This document shows positions 32,566 through 42,506 of a stretch of 64,000 bases of DNA, one piece after another (the stretch's first letter is position 1; each line of letters starts with the position of its first letter). The translations under genes and the position numbers were made by a program. The notes under the pieces are model-generated. The model was given only the letters and a program-made list of their open reading frames with translations. It was not told the DNA's origin and did not search any database. The DNA is from DATMER01 sp034667225 (GTDB taxonomy: Bacteria > Acidobacteriota > Thermoanaerobaculia > Multivoradales > UBA5704), in the NCBI GenBank assembly GCA_034667225.1, contig JAXDKG010000004.1, positions 186,001-250,000 on the forward strand, read 5' to 3'.

Positions 32566-35500
32566 CTACTTGAAGTACCCGACCACGTCCACCGCGAGGT
32601 GCGCGTTGCCGGGACCCGGGATGACGAAGTACACCTGGAAGGTGCCGTCCGTCTCCAGGGTCACGATGGCGTTGTTCGGCCTTACCTGTCCGGTCGCGAA
32701 GTTCACGGTGCTGGTGAACGGACGCGCACCGGCAGTGGGATAGATCTCAATGTGGCCGGCGTTCGACGGATCGATGACGGTCACATTGAGCGCGAGCGCG
32801 ACCGCATCCGCGGGAATCGAGCACAGGCCGGAGGTGGCGACTTCCGTCTCCACTGCCCCGGTGATCGGCGTTCCCGGCCCGGTGCGGGTATCCAGGAGCC
32901 GGCAAGGCGGCACGATCGTGTAGTAGTCCAACCCCACGACCAGCGTGGTGTCGCTGCCCGAGTTGTTGCCCGGCGTCGGATCGGTGCCGTTGGCGCCGTC
33001 GTCCGCGATGCTGGCGGTGTTGGAGATCTGGACCAGACCGGTCGGCCGCGGATCGTCGACCGTGACCGCGAAGGTGGCCACCTGGTTGCCACCGCCGGCG
33101 GCGAGGGCGCCGACTGTCAGGGTGCAGGTGGAACCGGCGTTGTCGTCGGGTGTGCAGGACCAGCCCGCGGTGCTGGCGCCGGAGTCGAACGTCGTGTTCG
33201 CCGGCACGATGTCGGTGATGACGACGCCCGTGGCGCCTTCGTTGCCGTTGTTGGCGTAGGTGAGCGTGTAGGAGATGGTACCGCCCGGCTCCACATCGGC
33301 CCCGCCGTCGCTCTTGGTGATCGACAGGTCAGGAGCGGCGGTCACCGGCGTGGTGTCGCTGGCCGAGTTGTTGCCCGGCGTCGGGTCGGTGCCGTTGGCG
33401 CCGTCGTCCGCGATGCTGGCGGTGTTGGAGATCTGGGTTACACCGGCCCCCACGGGATTGATGACCGTGACGGCGAAGGTGGCGGTCAGGCCGCTGCTCG
33501 ATCCGGCAACCGCGCCGATGGCGAGAGTGCAGGTGGAGCCGGCGTTGTTGTCAGGCGTGCAGGACCAGCCCGCGGTGCTGGCGCCGGCGTTGAAGGTAGC
33601 ATTCGCCGGCACTGTGTCGGTGAGCACCACTCCCGTCGCACCCCCCACGCTGTTGTTGCCGTAGGTAAGCGTGTAGGAGACCGTACCGCCCGGCGCGACC
33701 GAGGCTCCGCCGTCGCTCTTCGTGATCGAGAGCTCCGGAGGCGGAGCGGCGAAGCAGACGGCGACGTCGTTGAGGGTCGGCGTTACATTGTTGTCGGTCG
33801 ACGAGAGGTACACCTTGTATTTGAGATACCGGTTGCCGTCGAACTGGTCGAGGCTCGCTCCGGTGGTGGTGAAGAACGTGCCCGCGGTGGTGTCGGGGCC
33901 GACGAAGTTGAACGGACCCGTCAGCGAGTTGCTGGCGGCAACCTGGAACCGGACCGTCGTGTTGGTTGGCGTGGCCGCCGTCCAGGAGAGAGTCGTCCAG
34001 TCCGCCGGATACCCGACCTGCGGGTTGGCGTCCTTCAGCGACGACACCTGGTTCCCGGAGGTGAAGCCGGTATCGATGTAGACCTTGAAGCCCATGTCCA
34101 CGGATACGCCGGTCGCCAACGTGACTGTCCAGGTCCCACCGCTGTTCGCCGAGCTGACCCGCGTGCCGCCGGCATATACGTCGGCGCCGACTGCCCCGCC
34201 GCTCCGGAGCCAGTTATAGGTTCCCGCCGACGGATTCGCCGTCGCGCGAAGAACGATGGCGTACTGGGTACCGGAGGTGAGCACGGGCGGCGTAGCGAAG
34301 TTCACCGTGTGCCAGAACCCTTGAGCGAAATCGTTGAAGCCGGTAAGCGTCGCCGACGCGAGGTCGGCGCCGGTGGGAAGGCCACCGGTCGTCGCCCGCA
34401 GGGCGAGAGTGAGGTTCGGGGTCGTGCCGGTGCAGTTGAGGCAGAAGAGCTTGACATCCACTCGCGTCATTGGGCCGGTGACCGAGGGAGTAAAGGTCTG
34501 CCCGTTCCAGTTGGTCGTTGAGAGCAGGCCGCCGGTGTTGCCAAGAGTGGTGTTTTTCTGGTTGAGATTCTCCACCTGGTCCACCAGCTCGACCTCGTCC
34601 GGGCTGGTGGTCAAGTCGACGTTGCTCTGCACGCCGAGCTGAAAGTCCGCCAGGGTGGTGTCCGTCGGACACCCGCTGAGGGGCGCCTTGTCGAGCGCGA
34701 AGTCCTGCGTGGTGGTCCCCCCGTCGGTCACGGCGATGGGCGCGGCCGACTCCGGGACGAACCCCTGAGCGCTCACCGCCTCGCTGGGATAGCTGCCGGC
34801 GGGGATGCTGGTGAACGAGTAGACGCCCGATCCGTTGGTGGTCGTGGTCCGGCTGCCGAACTTGACCTGGGCGCCGCTGATCGGGGCGCCGCCGACGGTG
34901 GCGGTCACCGTGCCCGAGAGCGTTCCGCCGGCGCCTACCGGCGTGCACCCGGCGTACTTGAACGAGCCGACCTGCGTTCTCCACCGCATGTTGGCTACCT
35001 GCGACACGGGATTGGCAAATTCGGTGGTGAACCAGAAGGTGCAGCCGTCCTCCGGGTCGAGAGTCATGGCGGCGTAGTCGCCCCAGCGTGCGCTGGTCGT
35101 CTGCGATGCCGTGCCCGTGAACATCGTCTGCTCGGTCTGGCTGAACGTATTGATCGGGTCAGCCGCCAGCCGTCCGGCGTACTTGATGGAGGGGAAGCTG
35201 CCGGCGGTGGTGTGCGACGTGCTGTAGCCGAGCGCCAGGTTGCCGTCGCGGTCCAGGGCCAGGCTGGGCATGAAGCGGTTGATCACGTTGGCGGCGTCCG
35301 GGTCCCATGTCGCCGCCTGGGGAATGTTGGCGTTCACGGCGCCGCCGGTGACGTCGACCTGGTACCAGCGCGGAGCCGCGAGCCCGTTGAGGGCGCGGCG
35401 GACCGTGTGGGTGTTCCAGAGCGACTCGGTGCCGCCGAAGTTCGTGTACTGGTTCTGCATCATGGCGCGGATCTGCAGCGCGTCCAGAAGCTGTGCCGTG

Positions 35501-36648
35501 CCCGGCTGCCCTGGGTTGGCCACGCCCTGGTTCGGCCATTGCGTGGCGGCGAGAGGAACGTCCGGCCCGGTGAAGGTCGAGAGCGAGATGCGATCCCAGT
35601 CGACGTGGAACTGGTAGACCGTCAAGCCGTCGAGGAAAACCCAGCTGGAGAGGAAGTAGTTGGGCGTCCCTGGCGGTGGCGTGCCGGTCTGCAGCCGGGC
35701 GTTGCTGGGGATGACGGTGAAGTCCCCCAATCCGTTGGCAAAGTCGCTCGGCGTTTCGAACGAGACGACCTGGACCGCCGGCTCGCCGGCGTACATCTGC
35801 GCCTTGTTGAAGGCCCACACACGCACGAACTGGAAGCCGCCGCTGTTGTTGAAGCTGAACATGTTGGCCGACATGTAGATGCCGTCGGTCCACACGCCGA
35901 GCTTCGGGTAGTCGTTGAGCTGGTCGGTGATCTGGACCGAGTAGAACCACCAGCCGCCGGCGACCGGGTCGGCGGTCTTGGAGACGGCGAAGCACTGGAA
36001 CGCCGGCTGGAGGGTCAAGCCCGCACCGTCGACCAGGAAGGCGAAGTCGGTGAGGACCCAGCGGTCCTCGAAGGTATCGTAGAGGACGACAGGGTCGCCG
36101 AAGTTCTCGTTGTCGCACAGGTTGCCGAAGCTGCCCTGGCTCATCAGGGTGTCGAAGGTGAACGCCGTGATCTGAGCCCCGGTGGTCTTGTTATAGATGC
36201 CCACCGACGAGTTGACCGACTGGATGTAGTGATCCGGGCCGACGTCGCCGACGGTGTCCGGCGGGCTGCCCGAGCCCCAGTTGAAGCGATCGAGCCCCTC
36301 AAAGGTGATGATCGGGGCCGGCGCCGGAGCGTTGGCCCCGGGCGTCACGGAGGGGATCGACGTGCTCGGCAGGCGCCCGCCGCCCGCCTCCATCGGAGAG
36401 AACGGCGGATCGGGAAGCTCCTCCCGATCGCGCTCGACAGGCCGCGTCTGGGGCAGCTCGCGCAGATCGATCGACGTGCTCCCGGCGCGCCGCAGCGTGA
36501 GCTCGATCGGCTGATCGAGGGTCACCCGGCTGGGCCGGGCGCCGCTTTCGCGCCGGCCTCCGATTTGAGAATCCTCCTGGGCAGTGACGCCGACAGCCGC
36601 GAAGAGAGAAAGCAGCCAGGCAACAACACAAAGAGCGCGTTTCATCAT
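32566..36648 (-). CDS. Giant secreted DUF11-repeat protein
   Basis: A 1360-residue secreted protein (signal peptide 1-23). Residues about 90-590 form an uncharacterised strand-rich region; 595-680 is a carboxypeptidase-regulatory-like domain (LSGTVTATVGGAPISGAQV); 985-1235 are two tandem DUF11 domains of about 125 residues that are nearly identical to each other (NPGNNSASDTT versus NPGNNSGSDTT type ends), a recent internal duplication. The last 125 residues (CRLLDTR ... VDVVGYF) match the end of the subtilisin encoded next door. AGAGGTG precedes the double ATG. Likely surface-exposed structural protein. Confidence 0.85.
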   Translation of the reverse strand: MMKRALCVVAWLLSLFAAVGVTAQEDSQIGGRRESGARPSRVTLDQPIELTLRRAGSTSIDLRELPQTRPVERDREELPDPPFSPMEAGGGRLPSTSIPSVTPGANAPAPAPIITFEGLDRFNWGSGSPPDTVGDVGPDHYIQSVNSSVGIYNKTTGAQITAFTFDTLMSQGSFGNLCDNENFGDPVVLYDTFEDRWVLTDFAFLVDGAGLTLQPAFQCFAVSKTADPVAGGWWFYSVQITDQLNDYPKLGVWTDGIYMSANMFSFNNSGGFQFVRVWAFNKAQMYAGEPAVQVVSFETPSDFANGLGDFTVIPSNARLQTGTPPPGTPNYFLSSWVFLDGLTVYQFHVDWDRISLSTFTGPDVPLAATQWPNQGVANPGQPGTAQLLDALQIRAMMQNQYTNFGGTESLWNTHTVRRALNGLAAPRWYQVDVTGGAVNANIPQAATWDPDAANVINRFMPSLALDRDGNLALGYSTSHTTAGSFPSIKYAGRLAADPINTFSQTEQTMFTGTASQTTSARWGDYAAMTLDPEDGCTFWFTTEFANPVSQVANMRWRTQVGSFKYAGCTPVGAGGTLSGTVTATVGGAPISGAQVKFGSRTTTTNGSGVYSFTSIPAGSYPSEAVSAQGFVPESAAPIAVTDGGTTTQDFALDKAPLSGCPTDTTLADFQLGVQSNVDLTTSPDEVELVDQVENLNQKNTTLGNTGGLLSTTNWNGQTFTPSVTGPMTRVDVKLFCLNCTGTTPNLTLALRATTGGLPTGADLASATLTGFNDFAQGFWHTVNFATPPVLTSGTQYAIVLRATANPSAGTYNWLRSGGAVGADVYAGGTRVSSANSGGTWTVTLATGVSVDMGFKVYIDTGFTSGNQVSSLKDANPQVGYPADWTTLSWTAATPTNTTVRFQVAASNSLTGPFNFVGPDTTAGTFFTTTGASLDQFDGNRYLKYKVYLSSTDNNVTPTLNDVAVCFAAPPPELSITKSDGGASVAPGGTVSYTLTYGNNSVGGATGVVLTDTVPANATFNAGASTAGWSCTPDNNAGSTCTLAIGAVAGSSSGLTATFAVTVINPVGAGVTQISNTASIADDGANGTDPTPGNNSASDTTPVTAAPDLSITKSDGGADVEPGGTISYTLTYANNGNEGATGVVITDIVPANTTFDSGASTAGWSCTPDDNAGSTCTLTVGALAAGGGNQVATFAVTVDDPRPTGLVQISNTASIADDGANGTDPTPGNNSGSDTTLVVGLDYYTIVPPCRLLDTRTGPGTPITGAVETEVATSGLCSIPADAVALALNVTVIDPSNAGHIEIYPTAGARPFTSTVNFATGQVRPNNAIVTLETDGTFQVYFVIPGPGNAHLAVDVVGYFK

Positions 36649-36764
36649 GCACCTCTTGGTAAGGCGGGGGACTTCGCCTCAGACAGATAGCTTGGACGGA
36701 GCTGGAATTCGACCTTATGTCTATCAGTCTTCCGCGCAAATGTCCAGCAGGAAGTGAGGAGGAA

Positions 36765-36789
36765 GGAGGGGGTGGCGGCCACCCCCTCC
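36765..36789 (-). terminator. Terminator of the subtilisin gene
   Basis: Perfect 11-bp stem GGAGGGGGTGG/CCACCCCCTCC with 3-base loop, 19 bp after the stop at 36808; a pyrimidine-rich tract follows in the minus direction. Confidence 0.65.
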
Positions 36790-36807
36790 GCAAATCGCGG
36801 CGTCCGG

Positions 36808-39800
36808 CTACTCGAAGTAGCCGACGACGTCGATCGTCATGTCGTTGGTCCCGACCGAGCTGTTGTGCACGGTGAAGATCCCGTTGGCGAGCGCGACCAC
36901 GGCGTTGTTGGCCCGCGTCTGGCCCGACCCGAAGTTGAGAGTGCTGGTCAGCGGCAGGGTGGTGCCATCCTCGAAGAGCGTGAAGTGGCCGGCGGCGCCG
37001 CTGATGACCACAGTGACGTTGAGGGCGAGCGCCCGTGCCGTCGCCGGGATGCCACAGCTGCCGCTGGCGGCATCGACGTCGCGCTGGAGGCCCGGGCTCA
37101 GCGCCGGTCCTCCGTAGGGTCCGGCCGCGAGACGGGTGTCGAGCAGGCGGCAGGGGACGATGGCGTAGTAGGAGCCGCCCACCGACACGCTGGTGGTGTC
37201 CGTGTTGCTGGCGGTGTCAGGGTCGTTGAGGCTCGAGGTGACGGTCACCTGCGCCTGGAGGATGTCGGTGTCAGGGGCGTTGACGGTGACGGTGAGCTGG
37301 TGCGATCCACCCGGGGCCAGGCTGGCCAGCGACCAGACACCGGTGGCGTTGTCGAAGGTCCCGGCGGTCGGCGTGCCGCTCATCGGCAGGCCGGGGAAGC
37401 CGGGGAAGGAGACCGTTGCGCTGACGCCGAAGGCGGTCTGCGACGCGGCCGGAATCGCGGCGAGCAGGCTGTCGAGATCGATGGTGAAGGTCACCGGATC
37501 TCCCAGCTCGACGTCGTTGCTGCTGGCCGTGATCTCCACCGCGAGGTCGGCCTGCCGCGGCGCCGACACGCAGACCTGGGCCTGGTTGTCGGAGGGGTCG
37601 CCGTCGAGCGGGGTGCCGGCGGTGACCTGAGCCAGGGTGCAGACCTCGTCGATGACGTCGATGGTGGCGGTGATCTGCAGCGACGCCGAGCCGCCGTTGG
37701 CGAGCGGGGCGGGGAGGGTCCACAGCCCGCTGCCCGAGTTGTAGGCGCCCCCGCCGTCGTCGGAGACGTAGCTGAGGCCACTCGGCAGGACGCCGGCGAC
37801 GACCACGCCGGTCGCCGTGTCCGGGCCGTCGTTGGTCACCGTAAGGGTGAAGGTGACGTTGCTGCCCACCGTCTGCGTGCCGGTGACGCCATTGGAGACC
37901 CGCAGGTCGGCGGTACCGGCGCCGGCCGCGCTGACGACCGCGAAGACCTCGGCGCGCTCACCCTCGGCATTGTGGTGGTGCAGCAGGAGGCCGCCGAGGG
38001 AGCCGTTGGCGGCGAGGTTGGCGGTATTCCAGGTCACCGGGATGGTGCCGCCGTCGAGGTCCTCGAACAGCCAGGGGAACGGACCGTAGTCGAGGCCGCG
38101 CGCCGCGTAGTTGTAGAAGAAAGGTCCTGCCGCCTGGTCGTAGATGGCGCCCGGGGCCGGCGTGCAGTTGGGGAAGGCGCAGAAGGGGTTGAAGCCCGGG
38201 CAGGCGACCACCTTGTAGCGGAAAGCGGTAGGCGTGGTGTCGGTGCCGCCCAAGGTCAGATTGAGCTGGGCGGGGGTGGCGCCCATGAACAGCACGCTGT
38301 TGTCCAGCAGCCGCGAGTCGATGAGGTTGGGGCCGGCGAGGTTGATCGCGCCACCCGCCGCACCGCCACCACCGCCGGGGAGGGTCAAGAGGCCGCGGAC
38401 GAAGGTGTCCTGGGCGTTCAGCGCGCCGCCGCCGAACGCGGTGGCGAGCGTGGCGACGTTCGAGTTGACCAGCAGGCGGTCCCAGGTGCCGTTCTCGTCG
38501 CGGTCGATGCAGACGGTGAGCGCGACGTCGGTGAGGCTCGACCAGGAACCCCAGGTCGAGAAGCCGAAGAGGATGAGGTCGTCGGCCGGGTTCCCAGGGG
38601 TGTTGTTGTTGTCGAACCCGACGCCGCCGTACTGGATGTCGGCGCCAGGGATGGCGCTGACCGGATCGAGCGGCGAGACGATCTGCAGCTCGAGCGGGGT
38701 GACGAGCGAAACCACCGTGGCGGGGAAGGTGCCATTGCAGGTCGGCCCCGCAGCGAGCGTCCCCGTGCAGACGTCGGTGCCGTCGAGGGTCAGGTTGGTG
38801 CTGCCGGTGCCAGCGCCGCCGGTGACGACGGCGTCGTCGGCGGTCATCCGCGAAGACGGACGGGCGGGGCTGTAGAGCGGCACCCGGAGCTTCAGGTTGC
38901 CGCTCTGGCGGAAGGTGAGGTGGGCGCCTTCCTCGGTCAGCCAGCTCCGGGCCACGTTGCCGAGGCCCGCGAAGGGCGCCGGCGCCGCCTGGGTGGGCGG
39001 GACGGAAGCCTCGCGGACATGGTTCATGTTCGCCGCGGTGGCGTTCATCTGCACGTCGATCGTGGCAGTGCCGTTCGCCGGCACGACCACGGAGGACCCA
39101 CCGACGATCGAGAAGGCGACGCCCGGAGCGTCGTTGATCGGCGAGCCGTTGGCGTTCAGCGGCAGCTCGACCGCGATGTCGTAGGTCTGCGCCGTGGCGC
39201 CGTGGTTCACCACGCGCACGGACTTGACCTCGGCGCCCGTGGTGACGATTTCGCGCTCGGCGAAGGAGACCGAGACGAGGCCGTACTCGTCGTCGTTGAA
39301 GGCCGTCACCTTCTGCGGAGCGGTGAGCTCGGCGTCGGTACGTCCGGCGCCGGCGCGCGCGATGCCGATGTGGGGACCCGCGCCCAGGGGACCAAGGCTC
39401 GCGTCGTGGAGCGCGTTGTTCATCAGCAGCGCCTTCAGCTCCTCGAGGTCCCAATCAGGGTGGAGCTGCCGGAGAAGGGCCATGATGCCGGTCACGTGCG
39501 GCGCCGCCATCGAGGTCCCCGAGATGGTGAGCGCTGCGCCGCCGGCGATGAAACCGGTGCCATTGGGCACGATGCAGCCGGTGTTGCCGGCTCCGACGCC
39601 GGTGCAGGTGATGCCGGTCTGCGTCGAGGTGATATTCGTGCCGGGTGCGGCGACGTCGGGCTTGAGACGGATCGGTGAGGAGGAGGCGCTGCGAGGCCCG
39701 CGCGACGAGCTCGCGCTGATGACGTCGGCCAAGCTGACCCCCTGGTTCGGGCCGTTGAGCGTGCCGTTGACCGGCGGCGTCGCCCCCGTGACCGCGAGCC

Positions 39801-41469
39801 TCGTCGCCTGGCTGACGAAGACCGAGGGGATGGTGATGACCGGCGCGCAGCCGCCGACGGTGGTGCAGCCCATCAGGGTGAGCCCTGGATCGTCGGGCAC
39901 GTTGTTCCCGATGATCGCGGCGATGGCGCCGTTGAGCTGCGCGTTGCGGACCTTGATCTCGAACCCGCAGAAACCGCGGTCGATCAGCGCGATGTTGCCG
40001 TTCACCGCGGCGGCGTTGACGAACGGCGTCTCGCAACCGTCGTTGATCGTGCCGCCACCGGCCGCTGCATTTCCGTCATCGACGAGCACGACGTTCCCCG
40101 TCTGGCCATTGGGCGGCGGCGGCGGCGGCGGCGGGTTGTTGACGAAGTTTGCGGGCAGCGCGGGGTAGCTGCCGGCGGCGGAGGGCGGGCTGTTGACCTG
40201 GAGGACCGAGCCGCCGACGCCGCTATCGCCGACGTTCGCCACCGAGATCGCCCGGCCGGCGACGCTGGGAGCGCCGACGATGAAGTAGGTGTCGGCGCTG
40301 TTGCCCGCCGAGGTGACGACGATCACGCCGATGAGAGCCGCGTTCTCCGAAGCCTCGGCCGAGGCGGTGCTGACGCTCCCGTTGGCAGAGCCGAGCGACA
40401 TGTTGATGACGTCGAGGTGGTCGGAAAAGTCGGAGTCGCCGTCAGGGTCCATCGACCAGTCGATGGCCAGCACGGTGAGGTTGGTGCCGCCGCCGCAGCC
40501 GAAGACGCGCAGGGCGTAGAGATCCGCTTCGGGGGCCGTGCCAGGTCCGACGCTGAGCGTGCCGAACGGGACCGCCGTGTTGTAGGGACCGGGGAACGTG
40601 GTGTCGGTGGAATCGACGACTCCGAACCCGGCGGCCGTGCCCGCGACGTGCGAGCCGTGGCCGTTGCAGTCCATCGGGTCCGGATCGGGTGTCGCGACGC
40701 CGCCGGTATAGGCGTCACCTGCGAAGTCGAAACCGCCCACCACCTTGGCGGTCGGGAACTCCACGTTCGCCTCGCCGGTATCCAGGGTGGTGCGGTCGTT
40801 GTTCTGGTAGTCGGTCAGGACGCCGGTCCCGCCGAAGTTCGGATGCTGGTAGTCGATCCCGGTGTCGATGATGCCGATGGAGATGGCGTCACCGGTGGCG
40901 GGGAACGGGAGGCCCAGGGTGTTCTCCCAGACTTTGGGGACGCCCAGGAACGGCACGGAGGTCGAGTTCGTCGGGTACTCGAGCACCAGCGGACGGACGG
41001 AACGGACGCCGTCGATCTTGGCGATCCGCGGCAGGGCTTCCGGGCGCACCGCCACCATGATGGCGTTGAGAGCCTTGCTGACGCGATAGAGCTCGATAGC
41101 GTCGATGCCGGGGGCCGAGAGCGCCGCCATCACGCCTTCCTGCTGCGCGGCGACTTCCCGAAGGTGGCTGCGCGTGGCGCTGGCCGCGGCCGCGGTGGCA
41201 GCCGCCCTGTCCAGGCCGCGATTGGCCTCGATCTCGCGCGCCCAGATCACGGCGCCGGGGCTCAGCGAGAGCTCGATGACCACCTGCAGGCGGCCATCCT
41301 CGGTCAACGGCTGCTCGTCAGTACCGGGCAACAACGGCTGCCCCGCCGGTACTGCAGCCATGTCGGCGGACCCGTGGCGAGAAGCGGCGTTGAGCAAGCC
41401 CGGCGCGGGCAGGAGCAGAACGGCGACGAGCACGAAGGTGAGCAAACTGGACGGACGGTGACTGTGCAT
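36808..41469 (-). CDS. Secreted subtilisin-like serine protease (S8) with PA and DUF11 domains
   Basis: A 1553-residue secreted protease: signal peptide 1-29, inhibitor-type propeptide about 55-165, S8 catalytic domain with Asp202 (IGIIDTGID), His271 (NGHGSHVAG), oxyanion Asn near 391 and Ser653 (SGTSMAAPHV). A protease-associated domain is inserted at about 455-575 after a poly-Pro stretch. Further on are Fn3/beta-sandwich regions, a DUF11 domain near 1220-1340 and a C-terminal CRLLDTR...VDVVGYF domain shared with the neighbour. Catalytic residues are intact, so active. ATG 41469 gives a clean signal peptide and has GAGGGGGA upstream. Confidence 0.93.
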   Translation of the reverse strand: MHSHRPSSLLTFVLVAVLLLPAPGLLNAASRHGSADMAAVPAGQPLLPGTDEQPLTEDGRLQVVIELSLSPGAVIWAREIEANRGLDRAAATAAAASATRSHLREVAAQQEGVMAALSAPGIDAIELYRVSKALNAIMVAVRPEALPRIAKIDGVRSVRPLVLEYPTNSTSVPFLGVPKVWENTLGLPFPATGDAISIGIIDTGIDYQHPNFGGTGVLTDYQNNDRTTLDTGEANVEFPTAKVVGGFDFAGDAYTGGVATPDPDPMDCNGHGSHVAGTAAGFGVVDSTDTTFPGPYNTAVPFGTLSVGPGTAPEADLYALRVFGCGGGTNLTVLAIDWSMDPDGDSDFSDHLDVINMSLGSANGSVSTASAEASENAALIGVIVVTSAGNSADTYFIVGAPSVAGRAISVANVGDSGVGGSVLQVNSPPSAAGSYPALPANFVNNPPPPPPPPNGQTGNVVLVDDGNAAAGGGTINDGCETPFVNAAAVNGNIALIDRGFCGFEIKVRNAQLNGAIAAIIGNNVPDDPGLTLMGCTTVGGCAPVITIPSVFVSQATRLAVTGATPPVNGTLNGPNQGVSLADVISASSSRGPRSASSSPIRLKPDVAAPGTNITSTQTGITCTGVGAGNTGCIVPNGTGFIAGGAALTISGTSMAAPHVTGIMALLRQLHPDWDLEELKALLMNNALHDASLGPLGAGPHIGIARAGAGRTDAELTAPQKVTAFNDDEYGLVSVSFAEREIVTTGAEVKSVRVVNHGATAQTYDIAVELPLNANGSPINDAPGVAFSIVGGSSVVVPANGTATIDVQMNATAANMNHVREASVPPTQAAPAPFAGLGNVARSWLTEEGAHLTFRQSGNLKLRVPLYSPARPSSRMTADDAVVTGGAGTGSTNLTLDGTDVCTGTLAAGPTCNGTFPATVVSLVTPLELQIVSPLDPVSAIPGADIQYGGVGFDNNNTPGNPADDLILFGFSTWGSWSSLTDVALTVCIDRDENGTWDRLLVNSNVATLATAFGGGALNAQDTFVRGLLTLPGGGGGAAGGAINLAGPNLIDSRLLDNSVLFMGATPAQLNLTLGGTDTTPTAFRYKVVACPGFNPFCAFPNCTPAPGAIYDQAAGPFFYNYAARGLDYGPFPWLFEDLDGGTIPVTWNTANLAANGSLGGLLLHHHNAEGERAEVFAVVSAAGAGTADLRVSNGVTGTQTVGSNVTFTLTVTNDGPDTATGVVVAGVLPSGLSYVSDDGGGAYNSGSGLWTLPAPLANGGSASLQITATIDVIDEVCTLAQVTAGTPLDGDPSDNQAQVCVSAPRQADLAVEITASSNDVELGDPVTFTIDLDSLLAAIPAASQTAFGVSATVSFPGFPGLPMSGTPTAGTFDNATGVWSLASLAPGGSHQLTVTVNAPDTDILQAQVTVTSSLNDPDTASNTDTTSVSVGGSYYAIVPCRLLDTRLAAGPYGGPALSPGLQRDVDAASGSCGIPATARALALNVTVVISGAAGHFTLFEDGTTLPLTSTLNFGSGQTRANNAVVALANGIFTVHNSSVGTNDMTIDVVGYFE

Positions 41470-41557
41470 GGGTTCCCCCTCGGCTATCACGGAAGCGACC
41501 ACGAAGGGCGGGGCAATGCCGTTAGCCGAATTGCCGAATCAGAAGTTAAACGGCCAA

Positions 41558-41592
41558 GATTCTTTGAAAGCGGACCGAGTCTAAGGCGGTCC
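41558..41592 (+). ncRNA. Possible third, shorter copy of the boxA-like structured leader
   Basis: GATTCTTTGAAA (41558-41569) equals the start of the leader at 51462 over 12 bases, and CCGAGTCTAAGG (41575-41586) matches its hairpin loop at 11 of 12. Here the stem is only GGACCG/CGGTCC. It precedes prmC by 30 bp. Could be chance. Confidence 0.3.
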
Positions 41593-41623
41593 CGAGGTTT
41601 TTGCAACAAGGTAGAGTAGAACC

Positions 41624-42490
41624 GTGCCGCCGACCGTCGCCCAGCTCCTGGCCGAGGCCCGCCCTCTGCTGGCGGCCACCTCGTTCGGAGCCCCTCCGCG
41701 CGAGGCGGCTCTCCTGCTCGGATGGCTCCTCGCTCTCTCGGAAGCCCAGGTCCTGGCTTACGGCGAGCGGGAGGTGCCGGAGGAGATCGCCGAGCGCTTC
41801 CGGTCTCTCCTCGAACGGCGGCTGACCGGCGAGCCTGTCGCCTACCTCCTCGGGGAGCGGGAGTTCTACGGCCGGCCGTTCGCCGTGGACCCGCGGGTGC
41901 TCATCCCGCGGCCCGAAACCGAGCACGTCGTGGAGGAGGCGCTCGCCATCCCCCTGCCGGAACGGCCCTGGATCCTGGACGTCGGCACCGGCTCCGGCAT
42001 CCTGCCTGTCACGCTGGCGCTCGAGATCCCCGGGGCTCTGACCGTCGGAACCGACATTTCCCCCGGCGCGCTCGCCGTGGCTTCCGGCAACGCCCGGCGG
42101 CACGGAGTGGCAGACCGGGTGCGCTTCCTGGGCGCGGACCTCGCCCACGGGCTCGACCTCTCCCGCTTCGACCTGGTCGTGAGCAATCCGCCCTACATCG
42201 ATCCCGGAGACGCGCCCGCGCTCTCGCCGGAGGTCGTCGGCTTCGAGCCGCACGTGGCGCTTTTCGCCCCTGGTTTTGGGAACGGGGGGGACGGGGGAGA
42301 TTCGGTCCTGGCCCGCCTCTTCGCGCTGCTGGGCAGTGGTGTCCGGCCCGGAATCCGCGCTATCGTCGAGATCGGTTTCGGTCAGATCGAGGCCGCCCGC
42401 CGTCATGCCGAGGCATCCGGCTTGCACTTTGCCGGCGCGCTCCGCGACTATGCCGGCATCCCTCGGGTGGTCGTTCTAGAGCGCCGGTGA
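41624..42490 (+). CDS. prmC: Release factor glutamine N5-methyltransferase
   Basis: A 288-residue SAM-dependent methyltransferase. SAM site LDVGTGSGILPVTLA near 118-132 and the substrate motif NPPY at 188-191 (VVSNPPYIDPGD) identify PrmC, which methylates the Gln of the GGQ motif in release factors such as PrfA (18814). An N-terminal helical domain for factor binding is present (about 1-85). Starts at GTG 41624. A Gly/Asp-rich insert near 225-232 (FGNGGDGGDS) is unusual. First gene of a prmC-murA-transglycosylase run. Confidence 0.95.
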   Translation: MPPTVAQLLAEARPLLAATSFGAPPREAALLLGWLLALSEAQVLAYGEREVPEEIAERFRSLLERRLTGEPVAYLLGEREFYGRPFAVDPRVLIPRPETEHVVEEALAIPLPERPWILDVGTGSGILPVTLALEIPGALTVGTDISPGALAVASGNARRHGVADRVRFLGADLAHGLDLSRFDLVVSNPPYIDPGDAPALSPEVVGFEPHVALFAPGFGNGGDGGDSVLARLFALLGSGVRPGIRAIVEIGFGQIEAARRHAEASGLHFAGALRDYAGIPRVVVLERR

Positions 42491-42506
42491 TCCGGCAAGG
42501 GGAGTC

